This document shows positions 1 through 7,417 of a stretch of 33,389 nucleotides of DNA, piece after piece (position 1 is the first letter of the stretch; every line of letters starts with the position of its first letter). The position numbers and the translations under genes were made by a program. The stretch lies in assembly GCA_002728855.1 (NCBI GenBank), contig PBWA01000031.1:1-33389 (forward strand), read 5' to 3'. Under the pieces are notes generated by a model. That model made no database searches. It had not been told where the DNA came from and worked only from the letters and a program-made list of their open reading frames with translations. This DNA comes from Flavobacteriaceae bacterium. GTDB lineage: Bacteria; Bacteroidota; Bacteroidia; Flavobacteriales; Flavobacteriaceae.

Positions 1-1215
1 CAACGAAGCAACCTTCTCATCAAGATGTTTAGGCAACATGTAAATCTTATTCTCATATTTATCTGAATTTTTCCAGAGCTCAATTTGAGCAAGTATTTGG
101 TTAGTGAAAGAATTGCTCATTACAAAACTTGGATGTCCAGTTGCACAACCTAAATTTACCAATCTTCCTTCGGCTAATATAATTAACTGTTTATCTTTTT
201 CAAGTGTATAAATATCTACTTGGGGCTTAATTTCAATTTTGGAATCGCCATAGTTTTTATTAAGCCAAGCCATATCAATCTCATTATCAAAATGTCCAAT
301 GTTACATATTACAGCTTTATCTTTAAGTGCTAAAAAATGTTCTTTTTTAATTATATCTTTATTTCCAGTGGCAGTAATCACAATATCTGCATTAGTTATT
401 AGAGAGGAGAGCTTTTTAACTTCATACCCGTCCATTGACGCTTGAAGAGCACATATAGGGTCAATTTCTGTAACACTGACAATAGCACCAGCTCCTCTAA
501 AAGACGCAGCTGTTCCTTTTCCTACGTCTCCATATCCTGCAACAACAACTCTTTTACCAGCTATCATAAGATCCGTACTTCTTCTAATAGCATCAACTGC
601 ACTTTCTTTGCAACCATATTTATTATCGAATTTTGATTTAGTTACTGAATCATTCACATTAATCGCTGGAATCGGAAGAGTTCCATCTTTCATCCTTTCA
701 TAGAGGCGAAGAACACCAGTAGTTGTTTCTTCAGATAATCCTTTGATTCCAGGAATTAATTCAGGGAATTCATTTAATACTTTATTCGTAAGATCACCTC
801 CATCATCTAAGATCATGTTTAAAGGCTTACGATCTTTTCCAAAAAATAAAGTTTGTTCAATACACCAATCAAATTCATCTTCATTCATTCCTTTCCATGC
901 ATATACAGCGATTCCATCAGAAGCAATTGCTGCTGCTGCATGATCTTGAGTTGAAAAGATATTACAACTACTCCAAGTAACCTCTGCACCTAGATCTTTA
1001 AGTGTCTTAATAAGGACAGCAGTCTGAATTGTCATATGCAAGCATCCTGCAATCCTTGCTCCTTTTAAAGGTTTAGATTTTCCAAATTCTTTTCTTAGAG
1101 ACATAAGCCCAGGCATTTCAGCTTCAGCAAGACTAATTTCTTTTTTACCCCAATCTGCAAGGTTAATATCCTTAACTTTATAATCTATATAATTAGTTTT
1201 GTTTTTTGTATTCAT
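1..1215 (-). CDS. ahcY: Adenosylhomocysteinase (S-adenosyl-L-homocysteine hydrolase), 3' end cut by window edge
   Basis: Cytosolic NAD-dependent enzyme that splits S-adenosylhomocysteine into adenosine and homocysteine, completing the methyl cycle. Reading from ATG at 1215, 405 codons are visible without a stop. The protein opens [20 protein letters not shown], contains the N-terminal substrate-domain stretch [17 protein letters not shown] (about residues 52-68), the DDGGDLT segment (137-143) and the NAD-binding loop GYGDVGKG (227-234), and reaches HLDEKVASL at the edge. Family members usually run about 30-35 residues further to a C-terminal Lys/Tyr motif, so only the tail is missing. A strong Bacteroidota-type promoter lies just upstream, and the divergent neighbour is a phosphopantetheinyl transferase. 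Identification is secure. Confidence 0.97.
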   Translation of the reverse strand, partial: MNTKNKTNYIDYKVKDINLADWGKKEISLAEAEMPGLMSLRKEFGKSKPLKGARIAGCLHMTIQTAVLIKTLKDLGAEVTWSSCNIFSTQDHAAAAIASDGIAVYAWKGMNEDEFDWCIEQTLFFGKDRKPLNMILDDGGDLTNKVLNEFPELIPGIKGLSEETTTGVLRLYERMKDGTLPIPAINVNDSVTKSKFDNKYGCKESAVDAIRRSTDLMIAGKRVVVAGYGDVGKGTAASFRGAGAIVSVTEIDPICALQASMDGYEVKKLSSLITNADIVITATGNKDIIKKEHFLALKDKAVICNIGHFDNEIDMAWLNKNYGDSKIEIKPQVDIYTLEKDKQLIILAEGRLVNLGCATGHPSFVMSNSFTNQILAQIELWKNSDKYENKIYMLPKHLDEKVASL

Positions 1216-1244
1216 GAACTTGTTTAAGTTTAAGAAACGGATCA

Positions 1245-1274
1245 CAAAAATACTGACTTTTAATACAAATTCAA
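1245..1274 (-). promoter_or_regulatory. Predicted sigma-A-type promoter of ahcY
   Basis: On the minus strand the -7 element reads TATTTTTG (1252-1245), an exact match to the Bacteroidota consensus TAnnTTTG. It is preceded, with a 19-base spacer, by TTTG (1275-1272 region) as the -33 element. Transcription would begin near 1240, giving a leader of about 25 bases before the ATG at 1215. The -33 element touches the start codon of the divergent gene at 1275. This is a pattern match only. Confidence 0.6.
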
Positions 1275-1901
1275 ATGCCTATATTCAATAGTTTTAAGTT
1301 AGATAAAAATAAATCACTATATATATGGAACATTAAAGAATCCCTGGAAGATTTAGAAAAAGAGGTTAATCTATCAATTTTTGATAAAAAAAAACTAGAT
1401 TCAATCAAACTAGTAGAAAGAAAGAAAGAGTTTTTAGCATCAAGGAAATTATTGAATTTTTCTAAACTTAAAAATAAATCCATAGGATATAATATTAATG
1501 GCGCTCCTAAATTAGATAATGGTAAATTTATATCCATCACACATTGCAAAAATTTTGCTGGGATAGCGATAAGTGAAAATAAAATAGGATTTGATCTAGA
1601 AAATTATCGTAATAAGATTTATAAAATAGCTAATAAATTTATTAATAATGATGAAAAATTTATCTATGAATTTGACTCCACAATTAAAGGCCTAACTCTT
1701 CTATGGACCGCAAAAGAAGCTGTTTATAAAGCTTTTTCAGCTAAGGGGATTAGTTTTAAGAATAATATTATAATATCTCCTTTTAAAAAAGAACAAAAAA
1801 AAGGGAATGCAAGAGTATATATAAATAAAAAAGAAACGCAATTTTCTCTTAATTTTATCATTGAAAAAAATTTTTGTGGAACTATTGCATATATAGACTA
1901 A
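1275..1901 (+). CDS. 4'-phosphopantetheinyl transferase, Sfp/AcpT superfamily
   Basis: Transfers the phosphopantetheine arm of coenzyme A to a conserved serine of carrier proteins. The 208-residue length fits the Sfp-type class better than the short AcpS class. The C-terminal ACPS domain shows the Mg-binding pair in IGFDLEN (Asp107, Glu109) and the second signature [10 protein letters not shown] (about 144-153, with Trp144, Lys147, Glu148 and Lys152). The N-terminal half carries the weaker SITHC segment (87-91), where many relatives have Ser instead of Cys. It is divergent from ahcY, and the next gene begins 2 bases after its stop, so it probably heads the transcript into the thiamine-binding protein and permease. 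Carrier-protein targets cannot be told from sequence. Confidence 0.9.
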   Translation: MPIFNSFKLDKNKSLYIWNIKESLEDLEKEVNLSIFDKKKLDSIKLVERKKEFLASRKLLNFSKLKNKSIGYNINGAPKLDNGKFISITHCKNFAGIAISENKIGFDLENYRNKIYKIANKFINNDEKFIYEFDSTIKGLTLLWTAKEAVYKAFSAKGISFKNNIIISPFKKEQKKGNARVYINKKETQFSLNFIIEKNFCGTIAYID

Positions 1902-1903
1902 AA

Positions 1904-2164
1904 ATGAAAACATCAATAGAATTAACTCTTACTCCTCTTCAAGATAATTATGAAATTCATATTAAAGATTTTATTAAGGGATTAAGAAAATCAAAATTTA
2001 AGGTTATAGAAAATTCCTTAAGTACTCATATATATGGAGATTATGATCAGTTAACCAAATTCTTAATTCCACTAATAAAAAATAATTTTAAAGATCAAAA
2101 AAATGTTGTTCTGCAAATGAAAATTTTTAAAGGAGACAGAAGTGATTATTCTCCTAGTTTTTAA
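1904..2164 (+). CDS. YkoF/MTH1187-like thiamine-binding protein
   Basis: An 86-residue cytosolic protein starting at ATG 1904, two bases after the previous stop. An in-frame TTG at 1874 would overlap the transferase and is less likely. The opening MKTSIELTLTPLQDNYEI and the mid-segment THIYGDYDQLTKFL resemble the ferredoxin-like domain of the YkoF / thiamine-binding (DUF77, MTH1187) families, which bind thiamine or its pyrimidine part. The family role is known only broadly. The thiamine link here is strengthened by the PnuC/PnuT-type permease directly downstream and the TPP riboswitch nearby. It could be a soluble ligand-handling partner of the permease, or a sensor. I assign the fold with moderate confidence and the ligand by context. 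Confidence 0.7.
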   Translation: MKTSIELTLTPLQDNYEIHIKDFIKGLRKSKFKVIENSLSTHIYGDYDQLTKFLIPLIKNNFKDQKNVVLQMKIFKGDRSDYSPSF

Positions 2165-2184
2165 TTCTGTCAAATGTATTTATT

Positions 2185-2766
2185 GTGATTTTTTTTTTAG
2201 AATTTATAGCTGTAATTTTTGGTTTTTTAAGTGTTTGGTTTGCTAAAGAAAATAATGTTTTAGTTTATCCAGCAGGTATTTTAAGTACAGCTATTTTCGT
2301 ATATCTCCTAATAATATCTGAATTATATGGAGATGCCACAATTAATGGTTATTACTTTTTAATGAGTTTTTATGGATGGTATTTTTGGACACAGAAAAAA
2401 TCTGGACAAATAATAAATCAAGTCGGAAGGACTAGTTTAAATGAAAAAATAGGATCTATTTTTTTATTTCTATTTGGTATTATAGCAATTTTTTTAATCT
2501 ATAATTATTTTAATAAGTGGTCAACAGTATCAGCATATATTGATACTTTGACTACAGGAATTTTTTTCGTCGCTATGTGGCTAATGTCAAGACGAAAAAT
2601 TGAACATTGGACTTTTTGGATTGTTGGCGATGTTTTATCGGTTCCCTTATATATTTATAAGGGTCTTTTTTTAACTGCGATTCAGTATTTTGTATTCACT
2701 ATAATTGCCATAATAGGTTACAGAGAATGGAAAAAAATAATTCAAAAAAATCAGGAGATTGTTTAA
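2185..2766 (+). CDS. pnuC: PnuC-family transporter, probably a thiamine transporter (PnuT type)
   Basis: Inner-membrane permease of about 193 residues with roughly seven hydrophobic segments and the aromatic-rich YGWYFWTQKK motif (around residues 63-72) typical of PnuC proteins, which carry nicotinamide riboside, or thiamine in the PnuT branch, by facilitated diffusion followed by phosphorylation. The start is GTG at 2185; the ATG at 2174 is out of frame and runs into a stop. Its 3' end overlaps the following ATPase gene by 40 bases, which suggests translational coupling with a kinase that traps the vitamin. Thiamine as substrate is inferred from the YkoF-like protein upstream and the TPP riboswitch and TonB receptor downstream. 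Sequence alone does not separate PnuC from PnuT. Confidence 0.85.
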   Translation: MIFFLEFIAVIFGFLSVWFAKENNVLVYPAGILSTAIFVYLLIISELYGDATINGYYFLMSFYGWYFWTQKKSGQIINQVGRTSLNEKIGSIFLFLFGIIAIFLIYNYFNKWSTVSAYIDTLTTGIFFVAMWLMSRRKIEHWTFWIVGDVLSVPLYIYKGLFLTAIQYFVFTIIAIIGYREWKKIIQKNQEIV

Positions 2767-3293
2767 AAATAGTCCTCTTTGGGCCTGAATCAACTGGTAA
2801 AACTACTCTAGCAAAACAATTAGCCTCTTATTATAAAACTAATTGGGTCCCTGAATTTGCAAGGGATTATCTTCAAAGAAAATGGGATCAAAAAAAAGAA
2901 GTATGTTCCCTTGAGGATTTACCAATCATTGTTAAAGGACAGAAATCACTTGAAAAAAAAATTTTAAATAAATCTAAACGAATCATTTTTTGCGACACCA
3001 ATGTGGTTGTAACTCAAATTTGGTCACAGTCTCATTTTAACGGATATTGTTCTCCTGAAATACTAAAAGCTGCAAAAAATTCAAATTATGATTTTTATTT
3101 ATTAACTGACATTGATGTCCCTTGGGAAAGAGATAGTCTGAGAGATCGTCCAGATAATAGAGAAATAATGCTAAGTCTTTTTAGAGAGGTATTAGAAAGT
3201 CATAATTTTCCTTATAAACTTATTTCTGGAAGTATTGAAACTCGTATAAAATCATCAGTAAAAGTTATTGATAAACTTTTTTTAGCAAAATAG
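2727..3293 (+). CDS. NadR kinase-like P-loop ATPase, candidate thiamine kinase
   Basis: A 188-residue soluble protein with a Walker A motif GPESTGKTTL near the N terminus (about 19-28), followed by WVPEFARDYL, IIFCDTNVVVT and the arginine-rich WERDSLRDRPDNRE. This is the layout of the ribosylnicotinamide-kinase domain of NadR (AAA_28-type). The NadR helix-turn-helix and adenylyltransferase domains are absent, so it is a stand-alone kinase. It overlaps the permease gene by 40 bases; no later ATG, GTG or TTG in frame precedes the P-loop. PnuC carriers are known to work with a trapping kinase, so this enzyme probably phosphorylates what its partner imports. The context argues for thiamine to thiamine monophosphate; nicotinamide riboside is the alternative. 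Confidence 0.8.
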   Translation: MEKNNSKKSGDCLKIVLFGPESTGKTTLAKQLASYYKTNWVPEFARDYLQRKWDQKKEVCSLEDLPIIVKGQKSLEKKILNKSKRIIFCDTNVVVTQIWSQSHFNGYCSPEILKAAKNSNYDFYLLTDIDVPWERDSLRDRPDNREIMLSLFREVLESHNFPYKLISGSIETRIKSSVKVIDKLFLAK

Positions 3294-3315
3294 ATTTTTT
3301 AATGTCTTTCATTTG

Positions 3316-3323
3316 TATATTTG
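3316..3323 (+). promoter_or_regulatory. Predicted -7 promoter element for the riboswitch transcript
   Basis: TATATTTG matches the Bacteroidota -7 consensus TAnnTTTG exactly. Transcription starting a few bases downstream would begin at about 3328-3330, immediately before the TPP aptamer, which is where a riboswitch leader should start. No clean TTG is present 17-23 bases upstream, only a T-rich run ending near 3299, so the -33 side is weak. Confidence 0.55.
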
Positions 3324-3330
3324 GAAAATA

Positions 3331-3400
3331 AAAAGGGGGGTGCTTTAAAGGCTGAGAATATACCCATAGAACCTTAGCAGATAATGCTGCATAGGGAATT
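3331..3400 (+). ncRNA. TPP (thi-box) riboswitch aptamer
   Basis: The conserved THI-element blocks occur in order and with correct spacing: GGGGTGC (3337-3343), CTGAGA (3352-3357), ACCC (3362-3365), GAACCT (3369-3374), a P5 stem GCAG/CTGC (3377-3380 with 3387-3390) enclosing the invariant TAATGC, and AGGGAA (3393-3398). The aptamer senses thiamine pyrophosphate and lies 60 bases upstream of the TonB receptor gene, on the same strand. The outer P1 stem is A/T-rich and looks weak. It therefore most likely lowers receptor expression when TPP is plentiful. Aptamer identification is firm; the switching mechanism is not settled. Confidence 0.95.
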
Positions 3401-3430
3401 GTTTTTTTAAATTCATCCTTTATAATTCCC
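3394..3430 (+). promoter_or_regulatory. Candidate riboswitch expression-platform hairpin
   Basis: GGGAATT (3394-3400), the conserved 3' edge of the TPP aptamer, has a perfect 7-base reverse complement AATTCCC at 3424-3430, followed by ATACTTTTTT. The two arms could form a hairpin with a 23-base loop that competes with the folded aptamer, or acts as a weak terminator. No separate G/C-rich terminator or Shine-Dalgarno sequence is visible before the ATG at 3460. Confidence 0.4.
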
Positions 3431-3459
3431 ATACTTTTTTATTTAAATTAATTCTTTCA

Positions 3460-5646
3460 ATGAAATCAATTTATAAAGGATTAGTCCTTTTAATCAGCTT
3501 AAATATTTTTTCTCAACAAGAGAATGAAATAATTGATTCACTCAATGTTTTTGAACTCGAGGAAGTCAGAGTTTCAACAATCAGAGCAAAAACTACGGAT
3601 CCAGTAACCCAAACGAATATTACTAAGGACTATATTAGTTCCCGTAATTTAGGACAGGATATACCTATTCTTTTAAATTATCTTCCTGGAGTTATAACAA
3701 CAAGTGATGCAGGTACTGGGATTGGATATACAGGGATAAGAATAAGAGGTAGTGATGCTTCAAGAGTTAATGTGACTCTTAATGGGATACCCTTTAATGA
3801 CTCCGAATCGCAGGCAACTTATTGGGTTAATCTTCCTGATTTTGCCAGTTCAATTGAAAATATTCAAATACAAAGAGGAGTTGGGACATCAACGAATGGA
3901 CCTGGTGCTTTCGGTGCTAGTTTAAATATTTTAACTGATGTTATGCAAGAAGAGACTTCAGCTTCACTAAGTAGTAGTATTGGTAGTTTTAATACATTTA
4001 AAAATACGCTTAAATTTTCGACAGGACTTTTAAATGATCACATTGAAATATCTGGACGGCTGTCTAAAATTACTTCTGATGGATATATTGATAGGGCAGC
4101 TTCTAATTTAAAATCATATTTTTTACAGGGAGCATTTAAGGATAAAAATACACTAATCAAAGCCATTGCTTTTGGCGGTCATGAAATTACTTATCAATCC
4201 TGGTATGGCACAGAAGATCTATCTCAAAGAACATACAATCCTGCTGGAGCTATTTATGATCAAAATGGTTTAATAACTGGATTTTATGATTCACAAGAAG
4301 ATAATTATCGTCAAGATCATTATCAATTTCATTGGAATGAAAAAATTAATAATTTATGGACTCTTTCTTTTGGTATAAATTATACTCATGGTAGAGGTTA
4401 TTATGAGGAATACAATGATTCATTTATTGGGAATACTGATTTCACATACTTACAGCTGAGTCCATTTGAAATTGGCCAAGAAACTGTTTCAGAAACTGAA
4501 AATATCACAAGGAAGTGGTTAGATAATGATTATTATGTTTTTACAGTTAGCTCAAATTTTGTTAAAAATAAAACCCGATTAGATTTAGGACTATTACTTA
4601 GCAGATATTTAGGCGATCACTTTGGAACTCTAATATGGGCACAAACTCCAGGAGACATCTTACCAAGGAAGAGGTTTTATGATAATCAAGGAGATAAAAA
4701 AGAAATAAATTTCTATGCAAAATTAGAACAGCCATTTAATGATAGGATCAATGGATTTATTGATCTTCAGTATCGTTATGTAGATTATTTCATTGATGGA
4801 ATCGCTGCAGGACCTCAAATATTTGAAGTAGATAGTAATTTTAAGTTTTTTAATCCCAAAACAGGATTAACCTATCAAGCAAATGATATAAGTCAGTTTT
4901 ATTTTTCTTTTTCAAAAGCTCAGAGAGAACCCAGCAGAGTTGATTATGAAAATGGGAATCCAAAACCTGAAGTGTTAAATAATTTTGAATTAGGTTGGAG
5001 AGTCAATAGAAATTCTTTTCAAGTTTATTCAAATTTATACCTAATGCTCTATAAGGATCAATTAGCCTTGACTGGATCTTTAGATGAAGTTGGAACTCCA
5101 ATAAGAGAAAATATAGGAGAGAGTAGTCGATTGGGAATTGAAATTGAGATTAAAGCAAGTATATCTGATAATTGGTTCCTACAACCTAATCTTTCAATTA
5201 GTAAAAACACTAATAAAAACTTTTATTTTAAAAGAGATGGAGTTTTAACATATTTAGGTAATACAAAGCTGTCTTACTCCCCTGAATTAGTGGTTGGCAA
5301 TATTTTGTTCTATAAACCATCAAATAATTTTGGAGCTTCCCTGCTAACAAAGTTTGTTGGGGAACAGTACATGAGCAACATTGAATCTAAAAAATCTAAA
5401 CTGGAATCCTATTTTGTCAATGATATCAATATAAGTTATCAATTGAAGCCAAAAAAATTCTTCAACAAGGTGAATTTAACCCTTTTGATCAACAACATAT
5501 TTAACCAAAAGTATGTATCCAATGGATATTTTTACACTTATGATGATGACTGGTCTTCACCAAGTCAGATAAAAACTATTGAAGGAGTTGGGTATTACCC
5601 TCAAGCAGGCACTAACCTTATTGTTGGTTTAGATCTAAAATTTTAG
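3460..5646 (+). CDS. TonB-dependent outer-membrane receptor, predicted thiamine receptor
   Basis: A 728-residue receptor that would import thiamine or its phosphates across the outer membrane using TonB energy. A signal peptide (about residues 1-18, ending near IFSQ) is followed by a TonB-box-like segment FELEEVRVST (31-40), a plug domain (about 45-160, with ITTSDAGTGIGYTGIRIRG and LNGIPFNDSESQ), and a long aromatic-rich barrel that ends in Phe (IVGLDLKF), as outer-membrane barrels do. It lacks the N-terminal carboxypeptidase-like domain found on many SusC-type receptors. The substrate comes from the TPP riboswitch directly upstream, a link well established for Bacteroidota thiamine receptors. 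The 3' end overlaps the convergent gene by 29 bases. Confidence 0.93.
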   Translation: MKSIYKGLVLLISLNIFSQQENEIIDSLNVFELEEVRVSTIRAKTTDPVTQTNITKDYISSRNLGQDIPILLNYLPGVITTSDAGTGIGYTGIRIRGSDASRVNVTLNGIPFNDSESQATYWVNLPDFASSIENIQIQRGVGTSTNGPGAFGASLNILTDVMQEETSASLSSSIGSFNTFKNTLKFSTGLLNDHIEISGRLSKITSDGYIDRAASNLKSYFLQGAFKDKNTLIKAIAFGGHEITYQSWYGTEDLSQRTYNPAGAIYDQNGLITGFYDSQEDNYRQDHYQFHWNEKINNLWTLSFGINYTHGRGYYEEYNDSFIGNTDFTYLQLSPFEIGQETVSETENITRKWLDNDYYVFTVSSNFVKNKTRLDLGLLLSRYLGDHFGTLIWAQTPGDILPRKRFYDNQGDKKEINFYAKLEQPFNDRINGFIDLQYRYVDYFIDGIAAGPQIFEVDSNFKFFNPKTGLTYQANDISQFYFSFSKAQREPSRVDYENGNPKPEVLNNFELGWRVNRNSFQVYSNLYLMLYKDQLALTGSLDEVGTPIRENIGESSRLGIEIEIKASISDNWFLQPNLSISKNTNKNFYFKRDGVLTYLGNTKLSYSPELVVGNILFYKPSNNFGASLLTKFVGEQYMSNIESKKSKLESYFVNDINISYQLKPKKFFNKVNLTLLINNIFNQKYVSNGYFYTYDDDWSSPSQIKTIEGVGYYPQAGTNLIVGLDLKF

Positions 5647-6403
5647 TTTTTTTCAATTTATAATTAACAGTTATTCTCAATGATGGTGATTTTAATGTAG
5701 AGGATCTTTCTGTATTCATCAATTGATTTAATAATAAACCCATCTTTAAAAACTTATTATATTCAATCCCTAGTTCAAATGAATATCCATAAGATTTTGA
5801 TTTTAAACTATTTAAGAAAAATCTTTCAATATCATTTTTTTTAGAATAGCTAAAAATAATCTTTGGAGAAAACCATAACATTAGACTTTTATTTTCTAGA
5901 ATTTTTTCATTAAAAAGTTTTTGATAAATAAAGCCCACACTGCCATTTGTATTAAGAAAGTATCTGTTTCCAAAACCAACTGAATTTCCAATTGGATTAG
6001 AAACAATCATTCGTTCTCCAACTGAGGAGGTGAACTTATAAGAAGTTTTATCTTGAAAACTTATTTGCTGGGTAAATGAAATTATTCCACCAATTCTTCC
6101 TCCTAGGGGATTCATTAGTTGTGAAAATGAATTTAACTTATCATTTTTACTTCCAAAATATAGAATTTGTGTTCCGATTAGTGAAAAAGAGAGGTCAGTA
6201 TTTTTTTTCGAGATATACCTGATATTTAGTGCTTCAGCTGTCATTCCAATAGTTCCATTTGTATCATAACTAAGCATAAATTGCTTTAAAAGCTCTACTT
6301 TTAAAAGCCTTTCGCTCTTTCTTTTAAAAGAGTAATCTAAATCTAATAATTGTGAATAAGAAAAACTTATGTTAAAGATTAAAAAAAAGAAAATTAGCCT
6401 CAT
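5618..6403 (-). CDS. Secreted protein of unknown function, probable outer-membrane beta-barrel
   Basis: I do not recognise the family. The 261-residue protein begins with a signal peptide (MRLIFFFLIFNISFSYSQ, cut near residue 18). It then has alternating polar/aromatic strands such as YGYSFELGIEYNKFLKMGLL and a strand-like end SLRITVNYKLKK, which suggests a small outer-membrane barrel. It follows the Rieske-like lipoprotein gene by 14 bases on the same strand, so the two are probably co-transcribed. Its 3' end overlaps the TonB receptor gene tail-to-tail by 29 bases. No enzymatic motif is visible. An envelope role is inferred from the signal peptide only. Confidence 0.75.
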   Translation of the reverse strand: MRLIFFFLIFNISFSYSQLLDLDYSFKRKSERLLKVELLKQFMLSYDTNGTIGMTAEALNIRYISKKNTDLSFSLIGTQILYFGSKNDKLNSFSQLMNPLGGRIGGIISFTQQISFQDKTSYKFTSSVGERMIVSNPIGNSVGFGNRYFLNTNGSVGFIYQKLFNEKILENKSLMLWFSPKIIFSYSKKNDIERFFLNSLKSKSYGYSFELGIEYNKFLKMGLLLNQLMNTERSSTLKSPSLRITVNYKLKKTKILDLNQQ

Positions 6404-6417
6404 TATGTTTTCATCTT

Positions 6418-6894
6418 TTAATTTGAAATGATTAATTGGTTATTTGAGAATATAGTGTTGTAGTAATGCATAGGGTAATTTGTTTTTTGATTTTCAGATG
6501 GATTAATTAATTGACCATTTGCTAAGCTATATTTATAATTTTCACACCTACATTGAGATAGTAATCCAAAAATTTCAAGTTTTGAACATTCCTCTGGAAT
6601 GTGATTCGGACAAGTTGCTTCCCAGGCAGTAAAATTTTCACCGTTAATATTAAAGATAAGAATACCATTTAGACCTCCTTGTTTAACTTTCATTGAACCA
6701 CCCGCATACCTGAGTTGATCATATTGAGGAAGATTAAGATTAATCTCAAGATTAAATTTTGGAGTAATCAAGTAGGGGTTTTTTACAATTTTTTCTTTTC
6801 CACAGGAAAAAAACAGGAAAAAAGCAAAAATAATTTTCGGGTCTATCTTTTTAAGAAGATCTTTCAATTTTTTTATATTTGTTATAGATCCCAT
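6418..6894 (-). CDS. Rieske-like lipoprotein with non-canonical cluster ligands
   Basis: A 158-residue putative lipoprotein: hydrophobic IIFAFFLFFSC gives a lipobox with Cys31. The C-terminal domain has the outline of a Rieske [2Fe-2S] fold, with GILIFNINGENFTAWEATCP and CRCENYKYSLANGQ standing for the two cluster-binding loops. The ligand pattern is not the canonical CxH...CxxH. Visible residues are Cys95, His98, Cys103, Cys115 and Cys117. Whether it binds a cluster, another metal or forms disulfides is open. The ATG at 6894 gives a long charged N terminus; TTG at 6867 (codon 10) would give a more usual 22-residue signal. It sits divergent to greA and upstream of the barrel protein. Confidence 0.7.
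   Translation of the reverse strand: MGSITNIKKLKDLLKKIDPKIIFAFFLFFSCGKEKIVKNPYLITPKFNLEINLNLPQYDQLRYAGGSMKVKQGGLNGILIFNINGENFTAWEATCPNHIPEECSKLEIFGLLSQCRCENYKYSLANGQLINPSENQKTNYPMHYYNTIFSNNQLIISN
6874..6881 (+). promoter_or_regulatory. Predicted -7 promoter element for greA
   Basis: TATATTTG is an exact TAnnTTTG match 52 bases upstream of the greA ATG, inside the 5' end of the divergent Rieske-like gene. No TTG lies at the expected -33 distance, so support is from the -7 element and position only. Confidence 0.4.
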
Positions 6895-6933
6895 TTTGAG
6901 GGATTTTTTCTTTTTTAAAGAAACGTAAAAAAA

Positions 6934-7413
6934 ATGAGTAAAGTATCTTATTATACAGCAAAAGGATTAAAAAAGCTAAAGAGAGAACTCGATCATCTCC
7001 GAGATGTCCAACGCCCTAAAGCCTCTATGGCTATTGCTGAAGCAAGAGATAAGGGAGATCTTAGTGAAAATGCTGAATATGATGCAGCAAAGGATGCTCA
7101 AGGATTGTTAGAATTACAAATTTCTAAACTTGAAAAATTAGTTGCTAATGCCAGATTAATTGATGAATCTCAACTTGATAACTCTAAAGTTCTTATTCAT
7201 TCAACAGTTGAAGTTAAAAATAATCAAAGCAGCTCAGGCAAAATGAAGTATAAACTAGTTGCTCAAAGCGAAGCAAATCTTAGTGCTGGGAAAATCTCTG
7301 TTGATTCTCCAATAGGAAAGGGAATTCTTGGTAAAAGCGTTGGAGATATTGCGAAGATTCAAGTACCCAATGGAACTATAGAACTAGAAATAGTTTCTAT
7401 TTCTAGAGATTAG
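6934..7413 (+). CDS. greA: Transcription elongation factor GreA
   Basis: Rescues backtracked RNA polymerase by entering the secondary channel and stimulating transcript cleavage. The 159-residue length matches the family. The N-terminal coiled coil (about 1-75) contains the acidic tip GDLSENAEYDAA (about 41-52) that acts in catalysis, and the C-terminal FKBP-like domain includes SPIGKGILGKSVGD and ends in a short strand IELEIVSI. The start MSKVSYYTAKGLKKL matches bacteroidetal GreA proteins, and the ATG is preceded by an A-rich run instead of a Shine-Dalgarno site. The HIT hydrolase gene begins 4 bases after its stop, a common flavobacterial pairing. Confidence 0.97.
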   Translation: MSKVSYYTAKGLKKLKRELDHLRDVQRPKASMAIAEARDKGDLSENAEYDAAKDAQGLLELQISKLEKLVANARLIDESQLDNSKVLIHSTVEVKNNQSSSGKMKYKLVAQSEANLSAGKISVDSPIGKGILGKSVGDIAKIQVPNGTIELEIVSISRD

Positions 7414-7417
7414 TGAA

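Noticed and set aside
442-943. Two plus-strand open frames (442-636 and 743-943)
   Set aside because: Both are antisense to the clear ahcY gene and show serine-rich, domainless translations.
1271-1549. Minus-strand open frame of 92 codons
   Set aside because: It lies opposite the phosphopantetheinyl transferase and overlaps the ahcY promoter; no domain or signal supports it.
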